Assembly (NCBI RefSeq): GCF_000017565.1
Contig: NC_009719.1
Location: forward strand, 3,765,001 to 3,829,000
Direction of reading: 5' to 3'
Length of the DNA: 64,000 bases
From: Parvibaculum lavamentivorans DS-1
GTDB taxonomy: Bacteria > Pseudomonadota > Alphaproteobacteria > Parvibaculales > Parvibaculaceae
Shown here: positions 1 through 9,142 of the stretch, one piece after another
How positions within the stretch are numbered: the stretch's first letter is position 1
Layout of the letters: the number at the start of each line of letters is the position of its first letter
Notes under the pieces: generated by a model
The model's input: only the letters and a program-made list of their open reading frames with translations
Database searches by the model: none
Told to the model about the DNA's origin: nothing
Position numbers and translations under genes: made by a program

Positions 1-2
1 TC

Positions 3-37
3 AAAGCGCCTCTGCCGCTCGGCCGAGGCGCTTTTTT
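3..37 (+). terminator. Rho-independent terminator
   Basis: A GCGCCTC/GAGGCGC stem (bases 6-12 and 25-31) is followed by six T residues, with AAA opposite the first three. It would end transcription of a gene lying to the left of the window and separates it from the strawberry-notch gene. Confidence 0.75.
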
Positions 38-154
38 CATGTCGGCAGCGACGTGTTGGAGAGTGAGAGGGCCGCCGGGACGGGTTTGAGTCCGTGCGGT
101 CGAGAGAGAGCGCCGTCCGGGCTTCCCGTTCCCGCTCTCCCGAGGTTCTGATCC

Positions 155-3100
155 ATGAACATCATGTCCCCCGTAGCCGGTCCGGCTGCGCCCGTTGCCC
201 GCGCGTCCGCCATCATCGCCGCCGCCCATCAGCTTCTCACCCTGCTCGAACGCGGCCAGCGGATGGACAACGCCGATCTCCGCATCGCCATGGAAACGGC
301 CTTCGAGGCTTCCGACACGAGCGGCGCTTGGGACTGGAAGACGGCCTACGAAGCCTGTGAAGGCGCGACCGTCCTGTTCCTGCGCAAATACGGACGTGCG
401 CTTTTCCGTAAAGCCGGCACTCCGGCTGCACGGCTTTCCGCTTTGTCGAAAATCACCGGCCTTCTGCCGACGCACACCCGTCGCTCCGAGGAAGCCCAGG
501 CGCTTCAGCAATTCTCGACGCCGGTCCCGCTCGGCCTCGCCGCTATCGCGGCCGCCGCGATCACAACGCACGACATTGTGCTGGAGCCGTCGGCAGGCAC
601 GGGTCTTCTCGCCATCCTCGCCGAGATCAGCGGCGGCTCGCTGCTTCTCAACGAACTGGCGGAAACCCGCGCCGATCTACTTGGCCAGCTCTTTCCCGCC
701 CTTGCCGTCACGCGATGCGACGCCGCCCAGATCGACGACCACCTTCCGGCGTGCGCCGTCCCTTCCGTCATCGTGATGAACCCGCCCTTCTCGGTGATGG
801 AGCACGTCTCCGGCCGGGTCGCCGACGCCGCTGCGCGTCATGTTGCTTCGGCCCTGGCGCGGCTTGCCGATGGTGGGCGTCTGGTGACGATCACCGGCGC
901 AAACTTCGGCCCCGAGCAACCGGCCTGGCGCGACACCTTCGCCCGGCTTCAGGTGCGTGGCCGCGTCGTCTTCACCGCGGCGATCCACGGCTCGGTCTAT
1001 GCCAAGCATGGCACGAGCATCGAAACGCGGCTGACCGTCATCGACAAGCTGCCGGCCGAAGACCCGGCCACGTTCCCTGCGTCCGCTGGCGTTGCGCCCG
1101 ACGTCGCCACGCTGCTCGCATGGATCGAAGCGCGGATTCCACCGCGCCTGCCGGTCGCACTGCCCGACATCGCGCCGCCCGTGTCGGGTTCGGCACCCCG
1201 CACCGTGCGGGGTTATCTCGCGCGCACCGCCACAGAGCGTCCGGCCGCACGCTCCACCATGGATCCGCAGGGCGTTGAACTCGCCTACGACACGATGGAC
1301 TGGACGCCGCCGGAAGGCGCCCACCTCACGGATGCGATCTATGAAGAATACGGATTGCAGTCGATCCGTATTGCCAGTTCTCAGGCGCACCCCACCAAGC
1401 TCGTGCAGTCGGCGGCCATGGCGAGCGTTGCACCGCCCAAGCCCGCCTATCGGCCGATGCTGCCCGCGAACATCACCGATCTCCTGTCGGACGCCCAGCT
1501 CGAAACCGTCATCTATGCCGGCGAAGCCCATTCGGACTTCCTCACCGGCTCCTGGACCGTCGATGCGACCTGCGATCTCGTGCAGGCGGCCAAGCCCGAT
1601 GCCGAAAACGCCGTGCGCTTCCGGCGCGGCTTTATGCTCGGCGACGGCACCGGAGCCGGCAAAGGCCGTCAATCTGCCGGCATCATCCTCGACAACTGGC
1701 TGCGCGGTCGCCGCAAGGCGGTCTGGATCTCCAAATCCGACAAGCTGATCGAGGACGCGCAGCGCGATTGGTCAGCGCTCGGCATGGAGCGCCTGCTGGT
1801 CACGCCGCTGTCGCGCTTCGCGCAAGGGCGGCCGATCACGCTGTCGGAAGGCGTCCTGTTTGCAACCTATGCCACGCTACGGTCCGACGACCGTGGTGAG
1901 AAGGTTTCCCGCGTCCGGCAGATCGTCGAATGGTTGGGCTCCGATTTCGATGGAGTGATCATTTTCGACGAGAGCCACGCCATGGCCAATGCCGCAGGCG
2001 GCAAGGGAGAACGCGGCGACGTTTCCGCCTCACAGCAGGGACGCGCGGGCCTTCGGCTTCAGCACGCCCTGGCCAACGCGCGCGTCGTCTATGTGTCGGC
2101 TACCGGCGCGACCACCGTCCACAATCTCGCCTATGCCCAGCGGCTCGGCCTGTGGGGCGGTGAGGATTTCCCCTTCGCCACCCGCGCCGAATTTGTCGAG
2201 GCGATCGAGGACGGCGGTGTCGCGGCCATGGAAGTGCTCGCCCGCGATCTGCGTGCACTGGGCCTCTATACCGCCCGATCGCTCTCCTACGATGGCGTCG
2301 AATACGAGCTGATCGAGCACGACCTGACCGACGAGCAGCGGCGTATCTACGATGCCTACGCCAGCGCCTTCGCCGTCATCCACAATCATCTCGACGCCGC
2401 GATGCAGGCGGCCAACATCACCGGCAACCCAGATAGCGGGGGAGCCACACTGAACCGCCAGGCCAAGTCCGCCGCCCGCTCGGCCTTCGAGTCCGCCAAG
2501 CAGCGTTTCTTCGGCCATCTGCTCACGTCGATGAAAACGCCCACGCTGATCCGGTCCATCGAACGCGACCTGGATGATGGCCACGCCGCTGTCGTCCAGA
2601 TCGTCTCGACCGGCGAAGCGCTGATGGAGCGCCGGCTGGCGGAAGTCCCGACCAAGGAATGGAACGATATTCGTGTCGACATCACACCCCGCGAATATGT
2701 TCTGGACTATCTGGCCCATTCCTTTCCGGTCCAACTCTACGAGCCGTTCACGGATGGCGAGGGCAATCTGTCCTCGCGCCCGGTCTATCGCGATGGCCAC
2801 CCCGTCGAGAGCCGCGAAGCTGTCGCGCGCCGGGACGAGCTGATCGAACGTCTTGCGTCTTTACCACCCGTTCCGGGGGCGCTCGACCAGATCGTACAGC
2901 GCTTCGGCACAGATATGGTCTCCGAGGTGACGGGCCGCTCCCGGCGCATCGTCCGCAAGGGGGAACGCTTCGCCGTCGAAAACCGCGCGCCATCCGCCAA
3001 CCTTGCCGAGACGGCCGCGTTCATGGACGATCTGAAGCGCGTTCTCGTGTTCAGCGACGCCGGCGGCACCGGCCGCAGCTATCACGCAGAACTGTCGGCG

Positions 3101-4474
3101 AAGAACCGGCGTCTGCGCGTGCATTATCTGCTCGAACCCGGATGGAAGGCCGACGCCGCCATCCAGGGTCTGGGCCGCACCAATCGCACCAACCAGGCGC
3201 AGCCGCCGCTGTTCCGCCCGATCGCCACGAACGTCAAAGCCGAGAAACGCTTCCTGTCCACGATCGCGCGCCGGCTCGATACGCTGGGCGCGATCACGCG
3301 CGGTCAGCGCCAGACCGGCGGCCAAGGCCTGTTCCGGCCCGAGGACAATCTGGAATCGAGCTACGCCCGCGATGCGCTGCGGCAGCTCTATCTCCTGATC
3401 GTGCGCGGCAAGGTCGAGGGTTGCTCGCTGGGTCGCTTCGAGTCCGCGACCGGCCTGAAATTGACCGATGACAACGGCATCAAGGACGAGTTGCCGCCGA
3501 TCACCACGTTCCTCAACCGCCTGCTGGCGCTGACCATCGAGCTTCAGGGCATCCTCTTCACCGCCTTCGAGCAATTGCTCGACGCCAAGGTGGCCGGAGC
3601 CATCGCCAGCGGCGTTTATGATGTCGGGCTGGAAACGCTGACGGCGGAGAGTTTCGTCGTCGCTGAGCGCACGACCATCTACACCCATCCGGCAACGGGC
3701 GCACAGACGCGGCTGCTCACGATCACCGAGCGCCGCCGAAACCAGCCAACCACGCTCGATACGGCGCTCGACTGGCTCGACGATCCGCATGCCCGGCTGC
3801 TCATCAACGCGCGGTCGGGACGCGCTGCTGTCCAGGTGCCGGCGCCGTCCATCATGCTCGACGACGGCGAGATCGAACGTCGCGTCCGCCTGATCCGGCC
3901 GATGGAACAGCACCACGCAAGCCTCGCCATGATGGAAGACAGCTATTGGCAGGAAGCCGCTCGCGACAGCTTTGCAGCGGTCTGGCAACGGGAAGTCGCC
4001 GAAGTGCCGGCCTATACCGATGGCGCCATCCACATGGTCAGCGGTTTGCTCCTGCCGGTGTGGAAGCGCCTGCCGAACGAGTCGACGCGCGTCTATCGGC
4101 TCCAGACCGACGATGGCGAACGCATCATCGGGCGGCGGGTTTCGTCCGCCTGGGCCCTGAATGCCGCCTCGACGGGAACGGCCAACCTCAGCAGCGATGA
4201 TGCCTATGCCGCTCTGGTGGATGGTCGCACCATCCTCGACCTGGCCAGCGGACTCCAGCTTCGCCGCGCGCGCGTCATGGGCGCGAACCGGATCGAACTG
4301 TCCGGCTTCACCGACACCATGCGGGATCGCCTGCGCGCCTATGGCCTCTTCAGCGAGATCATCTCGTGGAAGCTGCGCTTCTTCGTCCCGGTCGATGCCT
4401 CTGGTCCCGCCATCATCGGCAAGCTGCTCGCCACCTATCCGGTCGAGCGGATCAGCGAGCGTGAGGCAGCGTGA
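155..4474 (+). CDS. Strawberry-notch-family helicase with N-terminal methyltransferase fold
   Basis: A 1439-residue protein with two recognisable parts. Residues about 130-215 have a Rossmann methyltransferase signature (LEPSAGTG at 143-150, NPPF at 209-212), typical of N6-adenine methylases. Residues about 440-1100 are a superfamily 2 helicase of the strawberry-notch type: Walker A GDGTGAGKG at 496-504, DESH box at 605-608, and the GLGRTNR arginine motif at 1005-1011. Large proteins of this kind are common core genes of alphaproteobacterial ICEs and plasmids; their role is unproven, with DNA processing or evasion of host defence as the usual guesses. The ATG has only a weak GAGG upstream. 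It overlaps the next gene by one base (TGATG), so the two are probably co-translated. Family assignment is firm, function is inferred. Confidence 0.85.
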   Translation: MNIMSPVAGPAAPVARASAIIAAAHQLLTLLERGQRMDNADLRIAMETAFEASDTSGAWDWKTAYEACEGATVLFLRKYGRALFRKAGTPAARLSALSKITGLLPTHTRRSEEAQALQQFSTPVPLGLAAIAAAAITTHDIVLEPSAGTGLLAILAEISGGSLLLNELAETRADLLGQLFPALAVTRCDAAQIDDHLPACAVPSVIVMNPPFSVMEHVSGRVADAAARHVASALARLADGGRLVTITGANFGPEQPAWRDTFARLQVRGRVVFTAAIHGSVYAKHGTSIETRLTVIDKLPAEDPATFPASAGVAPDVATLLAWIEARIPPRLPVALPDIAPPVSGSAPRTVRGYLARTATERPAARSTMDPQGVELAYDTMDWTPPEGAHLTDAIYEEYGLQSIRIASSQAHPTKLVQSAAMASVAPPKPAYRPMLPANITDLLSDAQLETVIYAGEAHSDFLTGSWTVDATCDLVQAAKPDAENAVRFRRGFMLGDGTGAGKGRQSAGIILDNWLRGRRKAVWISKSDKLIEDAQRDWSALGMERLLVTPLSRFAQGRPITLSEGVLFATYATLRSDDRGEKVSRVRQIVEWLGSDFDGVIIFDESHAMANAAGGKGERGDVSASQQGRAGLRLQHALANARVVYVSATGATTVHNLAYAQRLGLWGGEDFPFATRAEFVEAIEDGGVAAMEVLARDLRALGLYTARSLSYDGVEYELIEHDLTDEQRRIYDAYASAFAVIHNHLDAAMQAANITGNPDSGGATLNRQAKSAARSAFESAKQRFFGHLLTSMKTPTLIRSIERDLDDGHAAVVQIVSTGEALMERRLAEVPTKEWNDIRVDITPREYVLDYLAHSFPVQLYEPFTDGEGNLSSRPVYRDGHPVESREAVARRDELIERLASLPPVPGALDQIVQRFGTDMVSEVTGRSRRIVRKGERFAVENRAPSANLAETAAFMDDLKRVLVFSDAGGTGRSYHAELSAKNRRLRVHYLLEPGWKADAAIQGLGRTNRTNQAQPPLFRPIATNVKAEKRFLSTIARRLDTLGAITRGQRQTGGQGLFRPEDNLESSYARDALRQLYLLIVRGKVEGCSLGRFESATGLKLTDDNGIKDELPPITTFLNRLLALTIELQGILFTAFEQLLDAKVAGAIASGVYDVGLETLTAESFVVAERTTIYTHPATGAQTRLLTITERRRNQPTTLDTALDWLDDPHARLLINARSGRAAVQVPAPSIMLDDGEIERRVRLIRPMEQHHASLAMMEDSYWQEAARDSFAAVWQREVAEVPAYTDGAIHMVSGLLLPVWKRLPNESTRVYRLQTDDGERIIGRRVSSAWALNAASTGTANLSSDDAYAALVDGRTILDLASGLQLRRARVMGANRIELSGFTDTMRDRLRAYGLFSEIISWKLRFFVPVDASGPAIIGKLLATYPVERISEREAA

Positions 4475-5508
4475 TGGCTCGGCAGGACGCTTCGGAATTG
4501 GAACACCGCCTCGGCCGACAGGCCGAGGCGGTGTGCCGTCACTATCTCTCCAACGGCGACCGGCAGGGCAACTACTGGCAGGTTGGCGATGCTCGCAATG
4601 CCGCAGGTCGCTCCATGTTCGTGCGCCTGCGCGACACCCCGAAGGGACCAGCGGGCAAATGGACCGACGCCGCCACCGGCGAACATGGCGACCTTCTCGA
4701 CATCATCCGGGAATCGCTCGGCCTCATCGACTTCGCAGACGTTGCTCAAGAGGCGCGTACCTTCCTCAGCCTGCCGCATCCCGAACCCGAGCCGGCATCA
4801 CGCCGTGGACTGGCGCCAGCGCCATCGGGGTCGCCCGAGGCGGCACGCCGTCTCATCGCCATGACGCTGCCGATCACCGGGACCATTGTGCAGACCTACC
4901 TGCGCAGACGCGGCATTGCGCTTTTGCACGGAACCGGAAACCTGCGCTTCCACCCCCGCTGCTACTACAAGCCCGACGATGGCCCGACCGAGACCTGGCC
5001 CGCCATGATCGCCGCCGTCACCGACCTCGCTGGCAAGATCACCGGCGCGCACCGCACCTGGCTCGCGCCGGACGGCTCCGACAAAGCCCCCATCGACATA
5101 CCGCGCAAGGCGATGGGCGATCTCCTCGGCAATGCCGTCCGCATCGGTGTGCCCGGCAGCGTGATGGCGGCAGGCGAAGGTATCGAGACCATGCTGTCGC
5201 TCCGGCAGGTCCTGCCCGATATGGCGATGGCGCCGGCGCTTTCGGCAGCACATCTGGCCGCCATCCTGTTCCCGGCGACTTTGCGGCGGCTCTATATCGT
5301 CCGAGACGACGATCCGGCCGGTGACGGCGCGCGGGACATGCTGATCGAACGGGCGAACGCCGAGGGAATCGAGGCCATCCCATTGTCGCCGGCATTCGGG
5401 GACTTCAACGAGGATCTCCGGCGGCTCGGGATCGATGCGCTTCGGGCAGGCGTTCGCGTGCAGCTCGCTCCAGACGACGTCGCACGCTTCATGAACCTGG
5501 CCGCTTAG
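4474..5508 (+). CDS. Toprim-domain protein (primase-like, ICE/plasmid type)
   Basis: A protein of 344 residues. The C-terminal half has a Toprim domain: the acidic motif AGEGIETMLS and, about 60 residues later, the RDDDPAGD metal-binding motif. The N-terminal half looks like the degenerate primase N-terminus found in phage and plasmid Toprim proteins, but I see no zinc-finger cysteine cluster. Likely role: priming or single-strand DNA handling during transfer or replication of the element. The ATG is taken because it overlaps the stop of the preceding helicase gene as TGATG; a GTG three bases upstream (4471) is the alternative. Confidence 0.85.
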   Translation: MARQDASELEHRLGRQAEAVCRHYLSNGDRQGNYWQVGDARNAAGRSMFVRLRDTPKGPAGKWTDAATGEHGDLLDIIRESLGLIDFADVAQEARTFLSLPHPEPEPASRRGLAPAPSGSPEAARRLIAMTLPITGTIVQTYLRRRGIALLHGTGNLRFHPRCYYKPDDGPTETWPAMIAAVTDLAGKITGAHRTWLAPDGSDKAPIDIPRKAMGDLLGNAVRIGVPGSVMAAGEGIETMLSLRQVLPDMAMAPALSAAHLAAILFPATLRRLYIVRDDDPAGDGARDMLIERANAEGIEAIPLSPAFGDFNEDLRRLGIDALRAGVRVQLAPDDVARFMNLAA

Positions 5509-5859
5509 CCGGAAAGGATTGGGGAGCGGCGTACAGCCGCCATGCCCGCAACGATGCGCCAGTGACGGCAAAAGGACCGCGCCTCGGCCTTCGAGAGGGC
5601 GATCGGCCATCAGCCGGGCCGGACAAGGCAATGGCTGCGGCCGACGATTTTCCGGCGGCGCATGTCCACCCCACGCGGCAGGCCGCGCGGGGACCCCGAA
5701 CCGGCGCCTTTCCATCGCGAAACAAAATCGCCGGCCTTCGCCATCCTCCGCTGACGCTTCGGCCCTTCGGCTCACGCTCAGGGTGCAGGTCCGTCCCGCC
5801 CGACGGCTTCGTCGCCATGAAGGCCGCGACGGTCGCGGTCCTTGCCGACGGAGCATCCC
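5509..5859. other. Intergenic region without a recognisable gene
   Basis: About 350 bases between the Toprim gene and the DUF2493 gene. Open frames exist, but their proteins are Pro/Arg/Ala-rich strings typical of frame shadows in GC-rich DNA. The only structure seen is a segment at about 5715-5752 that recurs at about 9003-9042 in another intergenic region of the element. Confidence 0.6.
5714..5752 (+). repeat. Intergenic repeat, copy 1
   Basis: The segment starting TCGCGAAACAAAATCGCC and ending CGCCATCCTCCGCT closely matches a second segment at 9003-9042, with a small gap between the conserved ends. Both copies lie shortly upstream of an ICE gene (DUF2493 here, DUF736 there). Function unknown. 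Confidence 0.5.
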
Positions 5860-6786
5860 ATGAGCGAACACGACGACTACGAACCACACCACGAGTCATC
5901 CCCGACCGACCATCTTATCCAGGACTTGCAGCTCCATGGCTACCGTCCCTCCGAAGACGAGTTGGACCAGCGCCCGCCACCGGAAGACCGCATCATCGAA
6001 GGCACCGTCGCCGATATCTTCGACGCCCTGGTCGCCACGATCACCGACACCAGCCTCGACTTCGATCTCCCCGATCTCCTCTGGTCCACCGTCAATATGT
6101 TCCACCGCGCCGTGGACCGCATCGAACAGAAGCTCGACGACAACGAGCAGGCGCAAAGGCAGCTTCAGCGCGAACAGGATGGCTCCGAGGTGAAGTCCCT
6201 CCAGCTCGAGCGCCTCATAGACATCGGCATGAACCTGATCGACCGCCGCGACGGCATGGAAACCTTCCGCGAAGCCGCCGCTGGCCGCTACCTCGTCGCC
6301 ACCGGCTCACCCTGGTCGCAACGCACCGGATCACGGGTCAACCATCGCCACCTCACCGCGTCGCTGATCGACAGCCGGGATTTCCTCGCCGCCAGGAGGC
6401 GTGCGGATACCGATGTACTCGTACCCGCCGGCCCGAAGATCGCCTTCTCGGGCGGCGACACCGCCGACCACAAGCAGATCTGGGCCAAGCTCGATCAGAT
6501 CCATACCAAGCACCCCGACATGGTGCTGCTGCATGGCGGCTCGCCGAAAGGCGCCGAAAAGATCGCTTCCCGCTGGGCCGACAGCCGCAAGGTGCCGCAG
6601 GTCGCCTTCAAGCCGGACTGGACGAAGCACGCCAAGGCCGCACCGTTCAAACGCAATGACCAGATGCTCAGCATCGTGCCGATCGGGGTCGTGATCTTCC
6701 CCGGCACGGGCATTCAGGACAACCTGGCCGACAAGGCCCGCAAGATGGGCATCCCGGTCTATCGGTTCGGCTCGGGCGGCGCGTAA
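5860..6786 (+). CDS. DUF2493 (SLOG-superfamily, YpsA-like) protein
   Basis: A 308-residue protein. The C-terminal half, from about residue 185, carries the DUF2493 signature: a beta-strand start (KIAFSGGDTADHKQIWAKLD), the glycine-rich HGGSPKGAEKIA nucleotide-binding-like loop, then VAFKPDWTKHAKAAPFKRNDQML. The N-terminal half is acidic and helical. DUF2493 belongs to the SLOG superfamily, which binds nucleotides or nucleotide-derived ligands; its role on ICEs is unknown. The ATG preceded by CGGAG is chosen; a TTG 18 bases upstream is in frame but lacks a good ribosome site. Confidence 0.85.
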   Translation: MSEHDDYEPHHESSPTDHLIQDLQLHGYRPSEDELDQRPPPEDRIIEGTVADIFDALVATITDTSLDFDLPDLLWSTVNMFHRAVDRIEQKLDDNEQAQRQLQREQDGSEVKSLQLERLIDIGMNLIDRRDGMETFREAAAGRYLVATGSPWSQRTGSRVNHRHLTASLIDSRDFLAARRRADTDVLVPAGPKIAFSGGDTADHKQIWAKLDQIHTKHPDMVLLHGGSPKGAEKIASRWADSRKVPQVAFKPDWTKHAKAAPFKRNDQMLSIVPIGVVIFPGTGIQDNLADKARKMGIPVYRFGSGGA

Positions 6787-6815
6787 GCGCCGCCGGGACC
6801 CGCCGCCTTGAAAAA

Positions 6816-6843
6816 TGATAGCAATTTTTGTATTATGCTATCA
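6816..6843. promoter_or_regulatory. Inverted-repeat operator upstream of the fitAB-like pair
   Basis: Perfect 8-bp arms TGATAGCA and TGCTATCA separated by an AT-rich 12-base spacer, 30 bases upstream of the antitoxin start. FitA-type ribbon-helix-helix antitoxins repress their own promoter by binding such inverted repeats, so this is the probable autoregulatory site. The local AT-richness also suits a promoter. Confidence 0.65.
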
Positions 6844-6872
6844 CCGCCATCAAACTTGCAGGAGGCGCTATC

Positions 6873-7127
6873 ATGCCCGCAGTTACGATCAGGAATCTGT
6901 CCGACGCGACGCATCGCGCCCTCAAGGTGCGGGCGGCGCAGCACGGCCGCAGCGCCGAAGCGGAAATGCGCGACATCCTCGAAATGGCTGTCCGCCCCGA
7001 TACGCGCCTCCGGCTCGGCACGGCGCTCGCGGAACGCAGCCGCCGCCTCGGCTTGACCAATGAGGATGTCGAGGCCCTCGACCAGGCTCGTGACAAGGCG
7101 CCCGCCAAGCCGATGAGCTTCGAATGA
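6873..7127 (+). CDS. fitA: FitA-like ribbon-helix-helix antitoxin
   Basis: An 84-residue protein. The N-terminus (MPAVTIRNLSDATHRALKVRAAQHGRSAEAEMRDIL) is the classic ribbon-helix-helix fold of FitA antitoxins: the strand VTIRNL makes the DNA-binding ribbon and the following helices dimerise. The tail should occupy the toxin's active site. A strong AGGAGG lies seven bases before the ATG. The stop overlaps the start of the toxin gene as ATGA, the usual translational coupling of a toxin-antitoxin pair. It probably helps keep the element in its host. Confidence 0.9.
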   Translation: MPAVTIRNLSDATHRALKVRAAQHGRSAEAEMRDILEMAVRPDTRLRLGTALAERSRRLGLTNEDVEALDQARDKAPAKPMSFE

Positions 7128-7546
7128 TCCTCCTCGACACCAATGTCGTATCGGAGGCGATGAAGCCCGCTCCCGACGAGGCCGTGCGCGCATGGCTCGA
7201 CGAGCAGGCGGCGGAAACACTCTTTCTCTCCAGCGTCACCATCGCCGAACTGATGTTCGGCATCGGCGCGCTCCCCGACGGCAAGCGCAAGGAGCGTCTC
7301 ACCGAAGCCCTGGATGGGGTGATGGAACTGTTCGCAGACCGCGTCCTCCCGTTCGATGTCGATGCTGCGCGCCGCTATGCGGATCTCGCCGTCAAAGCCC
7401 GAGCGGCCGGGAAAGGCTTCCCTACTCCCGACGGCTACATCGCGGCGATTGCAGCCGCCAAGGGGTTTGCCGTCGCCACGCGCGACAGCAGCGCATTCGA
7501 GGCCGCGAATGTCACGGTGATCGATCCCTGGAAGGCCGGGCGCTGA
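7124..7546 (+). CDS. fitB: FitB/VapC-like PIN-domain toxin
   Basis: A 140-residue PIN-domain ribonuclease. The conserved acidic residues are present: D5 in MILLDTNVVSE, E42 in TIAELMFG, D103 in TPDGYIAAIA and D121 in ATRDSSAF. These bind the metal ions that cut RNA. The pair with the upstream RHH antitoxin, the overlap of start and stop, and the operator upstream make a complete type II toxin-antitoxin module. Likely role: stabilisation of the ICE during its excised phase. Confidence 0.92.
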   Translation: MILLDTNVVSEAMKPAPDEAVRAWLDEQAAETLFLSSVTIAELMFGIGALPDGKRKERLTEALDGVMELFADRVLPFDVDAARRYADLAVKARAAGKGFPTPDGYIAAIAAAKGFAVATRDSSAFEAANVTVIDPWKAGR

Positions 7547-7827
7547 CATCCGGCCACCGGCAGCGCAGGAGAGGTCAGCCGAGCCGGCGGCAACAGTTCT
7601 CGCGGCATGCAGACAATCCGGTCTCCTGATCGGACGACCACCCCCGCTTCAAGACGCTGATCCTTGGGTTCAGCCGATGGCCTGACGCCATCAACCCGTA
7701 AAGGGTCGGACTACGCATAGCGTGCCGCCGCTCCGGCTTCGCCTACGCGGTGATTGCGGCCACCGGCCGAACTCTTCGGGCGCCTGTCAGCGGGGGATGG
7801 ACCTCCGCTCAAACAGGAGCCAGGTCG

Positions 7828-7995
7828 ATGTCCTTCCAAACCGCTCACGCCTTCGCCTTCAGCCTCGCTACCACCCTGATGGCGGCCATCGTCATCTATC
7901 GCGCCGGAGACGGCACGCTCTCCGTCACCCCGGCCTCGGAATATGATGGCGATGAAAACGCCATCGTCGGCGAAATCGACCCCTTCGCCTCATGA
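7828..7995 (+). CDS. Small one-helix membrane protein, unknown function
   Basis: A 55-residue protein with one hydrophobic segment (AFAFSLATTLMAAIVIYRA, residues about 8-26) and an acidic tail. AGGAG lies 11 bases before the ATG. I do not know its function. The coding assignment rests on the ribosome site, the plausible signal-anchor composition and its place among other small ICE genes. Confidence 0.5.
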   Translation: MSFQTAHAFAFSLATTLMAAIVIYRAGDGTLSVTPASEYDGDENAIVGEIDPFAS

Positions 7996-8129
7996 GGCGA
8001 ACCGGGTCGCGCCGTCGGCGGACGCTTCACGCTTCTGCTCCCCCCGCGGCTCGAATTCTGCTAATCTCGCATGTGCGCCGTGGTGGTGGTGGAGGCGCGT
8101 CCGTCTGACATTTGACGAAAGACACCACC

Positions 8130-8570
8130 ATGATCTTCATCGGCATTTTCCTCAGCATCGCCGCCATCGGCTTCCTCTGCTGGCTCCTCTTCACGCTTGC
8201 GGTGTTCGCTCTTCCGTTCTTCGCGGGCGTGACTGCCGGCACATGGGCCTATGGCACCGGCGCGGGCTGGCTCGGCGCGATTGTCGTCGGCTTTGTCGCC
8301 GCCGGCCTGACCTTCGGCTTCGGCCAATTCCTGCTCGCCACCGTCCGTCCGACCTGGGCACGGCTGCTCATCGCAGCGGCCTTCGTCGCCCCGGCCGTCG
8401 TCGCCGGTTTCCATGCCACCCATGGCATCGTGAAACACACCATGCCATCGGAGACATGGCAGACCGTGTTCTCGGTCATCGGAGCGATCGCGGTCGGCAT
8501 CGTCGCCTTCGCGCGCATCACCGGGATGGCGGCCTCCGGCCCATCTGCCGGGCATGTGTCCCACGCCTAA
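8130..8570 (+). CDS. Four-helix membrane protein, unknown function
   Basis: A 146-residue hydrophobic protein. Four membrane segments can be read: MIFIGIFLSIAAIGFLCWLLF, the following LAVFALPFFAGV, LGAIVVGFVAAGLTFGFGQFLL plus the LLIAAAFVAPAVVAGF region, and TVFSVIGAIAVGIVAFA near the end. I recognise no family motif. The ATG is chosen over a TTG 18 bases upstream because the hydrophobic stretch begins there. Its role in the element is unknown. Confidence 0.65.
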   Translation: MIFIGIFLSIAAIGFLCWLLFTLAVFALPFFAGVTAGTWAYGTGAGWLGAIVVGFVAAGLTFGFGQFLLATVRPTWARLLIAAAFVAPAVVAGFHATHGIVKHTMPSETWQTVFSVIGAIAVGIVAFARITGMAASGPSAGHVSHA

Positions 8571-9142
8571 ACCCGCAGCGCCCATCGCGGCGGGATCCAG
8601 AAGCACATGCCTTTGTCCCCCACGCCATCTGGTCGCCCAATGGGGAAGCGGCATCGCGAAGCATCGGCTGCGCCCACCTGTCACGGAACGATGGAGCGCG
8701 TCGGGGCGGTAACGACATCGGGGCCGGCAGACCCTCAGCGTCGAGGCGTTCCGTCAGAGCTGGCGGAATGGCGAAATGCGCAGCGCAGGCCTGTTCGAGG
8801 GAGGTTTACGCCTGTGATCGCCGGTCGGACTTCCCGGGCCAATGCGAAGGTCGCCGCCGTCTCCGCCGTCGATCCGTCCAGCCGCCGCTCCAAAACGGCC
8901 TCTTCAATGGCCTGATCTGGCCGAAGGACGGCTTTGCCTCGAGCGCCTAAGCCACAACGGCTGGTCCCGACTTTCTTCCCCTGCCGGCTGCGCCGTCATT
9001 CCTCGCGAAACAACAAAGTCGCGCCTGCGCCATCCTCCGCTTTGCTACGGTCGCAAGCGATGTGTCGTCGCTCGCCTCCGTCCGGTCGATCGCCATCGAG
9101 GCCGCAATGGTGCGGGCTCGAAACGGAAAACGGAGACTTACA
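8571..9142. other. Long intergenic region without a recognisable gene
   Basis: About 570 bases with no convincing coding frame on either strand; the frames that are open give Arg/Ala/Pro-rich, low-complexity proteins and none is preceded by a good ribosome site. It contains the second copy of the intergenic repeat near 9003-9042 and presumably the promoter of the DUF736 gene. Confidence 0.55.
9003..9042 (+). repeat. Intergenic repeat, copy 2
   Basis: Begins TCGCGAAACAACAAAGTCGC and ends CGCCATCCTCCGCT. It matches the copy at 5714-5752 except for a few substitutions and a three-base insertion. It lies about 100 bases upstream of a DUF736 gene. Confidence 0.5.

Noticed and set aside
677-1672. 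Long minus-strand open frame (331 residues) inside the strawberry-notch gene
   Set aside because: It is antisense to a gene with clear motifs, and its protein is Gly/Arg-rich with no domain; a shadow of GC-rich codon bias.
2861-4033. 390-residue minus-strand frame and a similar 384-residue one at 34098-35252
   Set aside because: Both are antisense to well-supported genes (helicase and brxC) and show no recognisable motif.
5562-6659. 365-residue frame covering the gap before and part of the DUF2493 gene
   Set aside because: It overlaps the convincing DUF2493 gene in another frame and gives an Arg/Pro-rich sequence without motifs.
8607-8915. 102-residue frame in the 8571-9142 gap
   Set aside because: No ribosome site, low-complexity Pro/Arg/Ser composition and no family resemblance.
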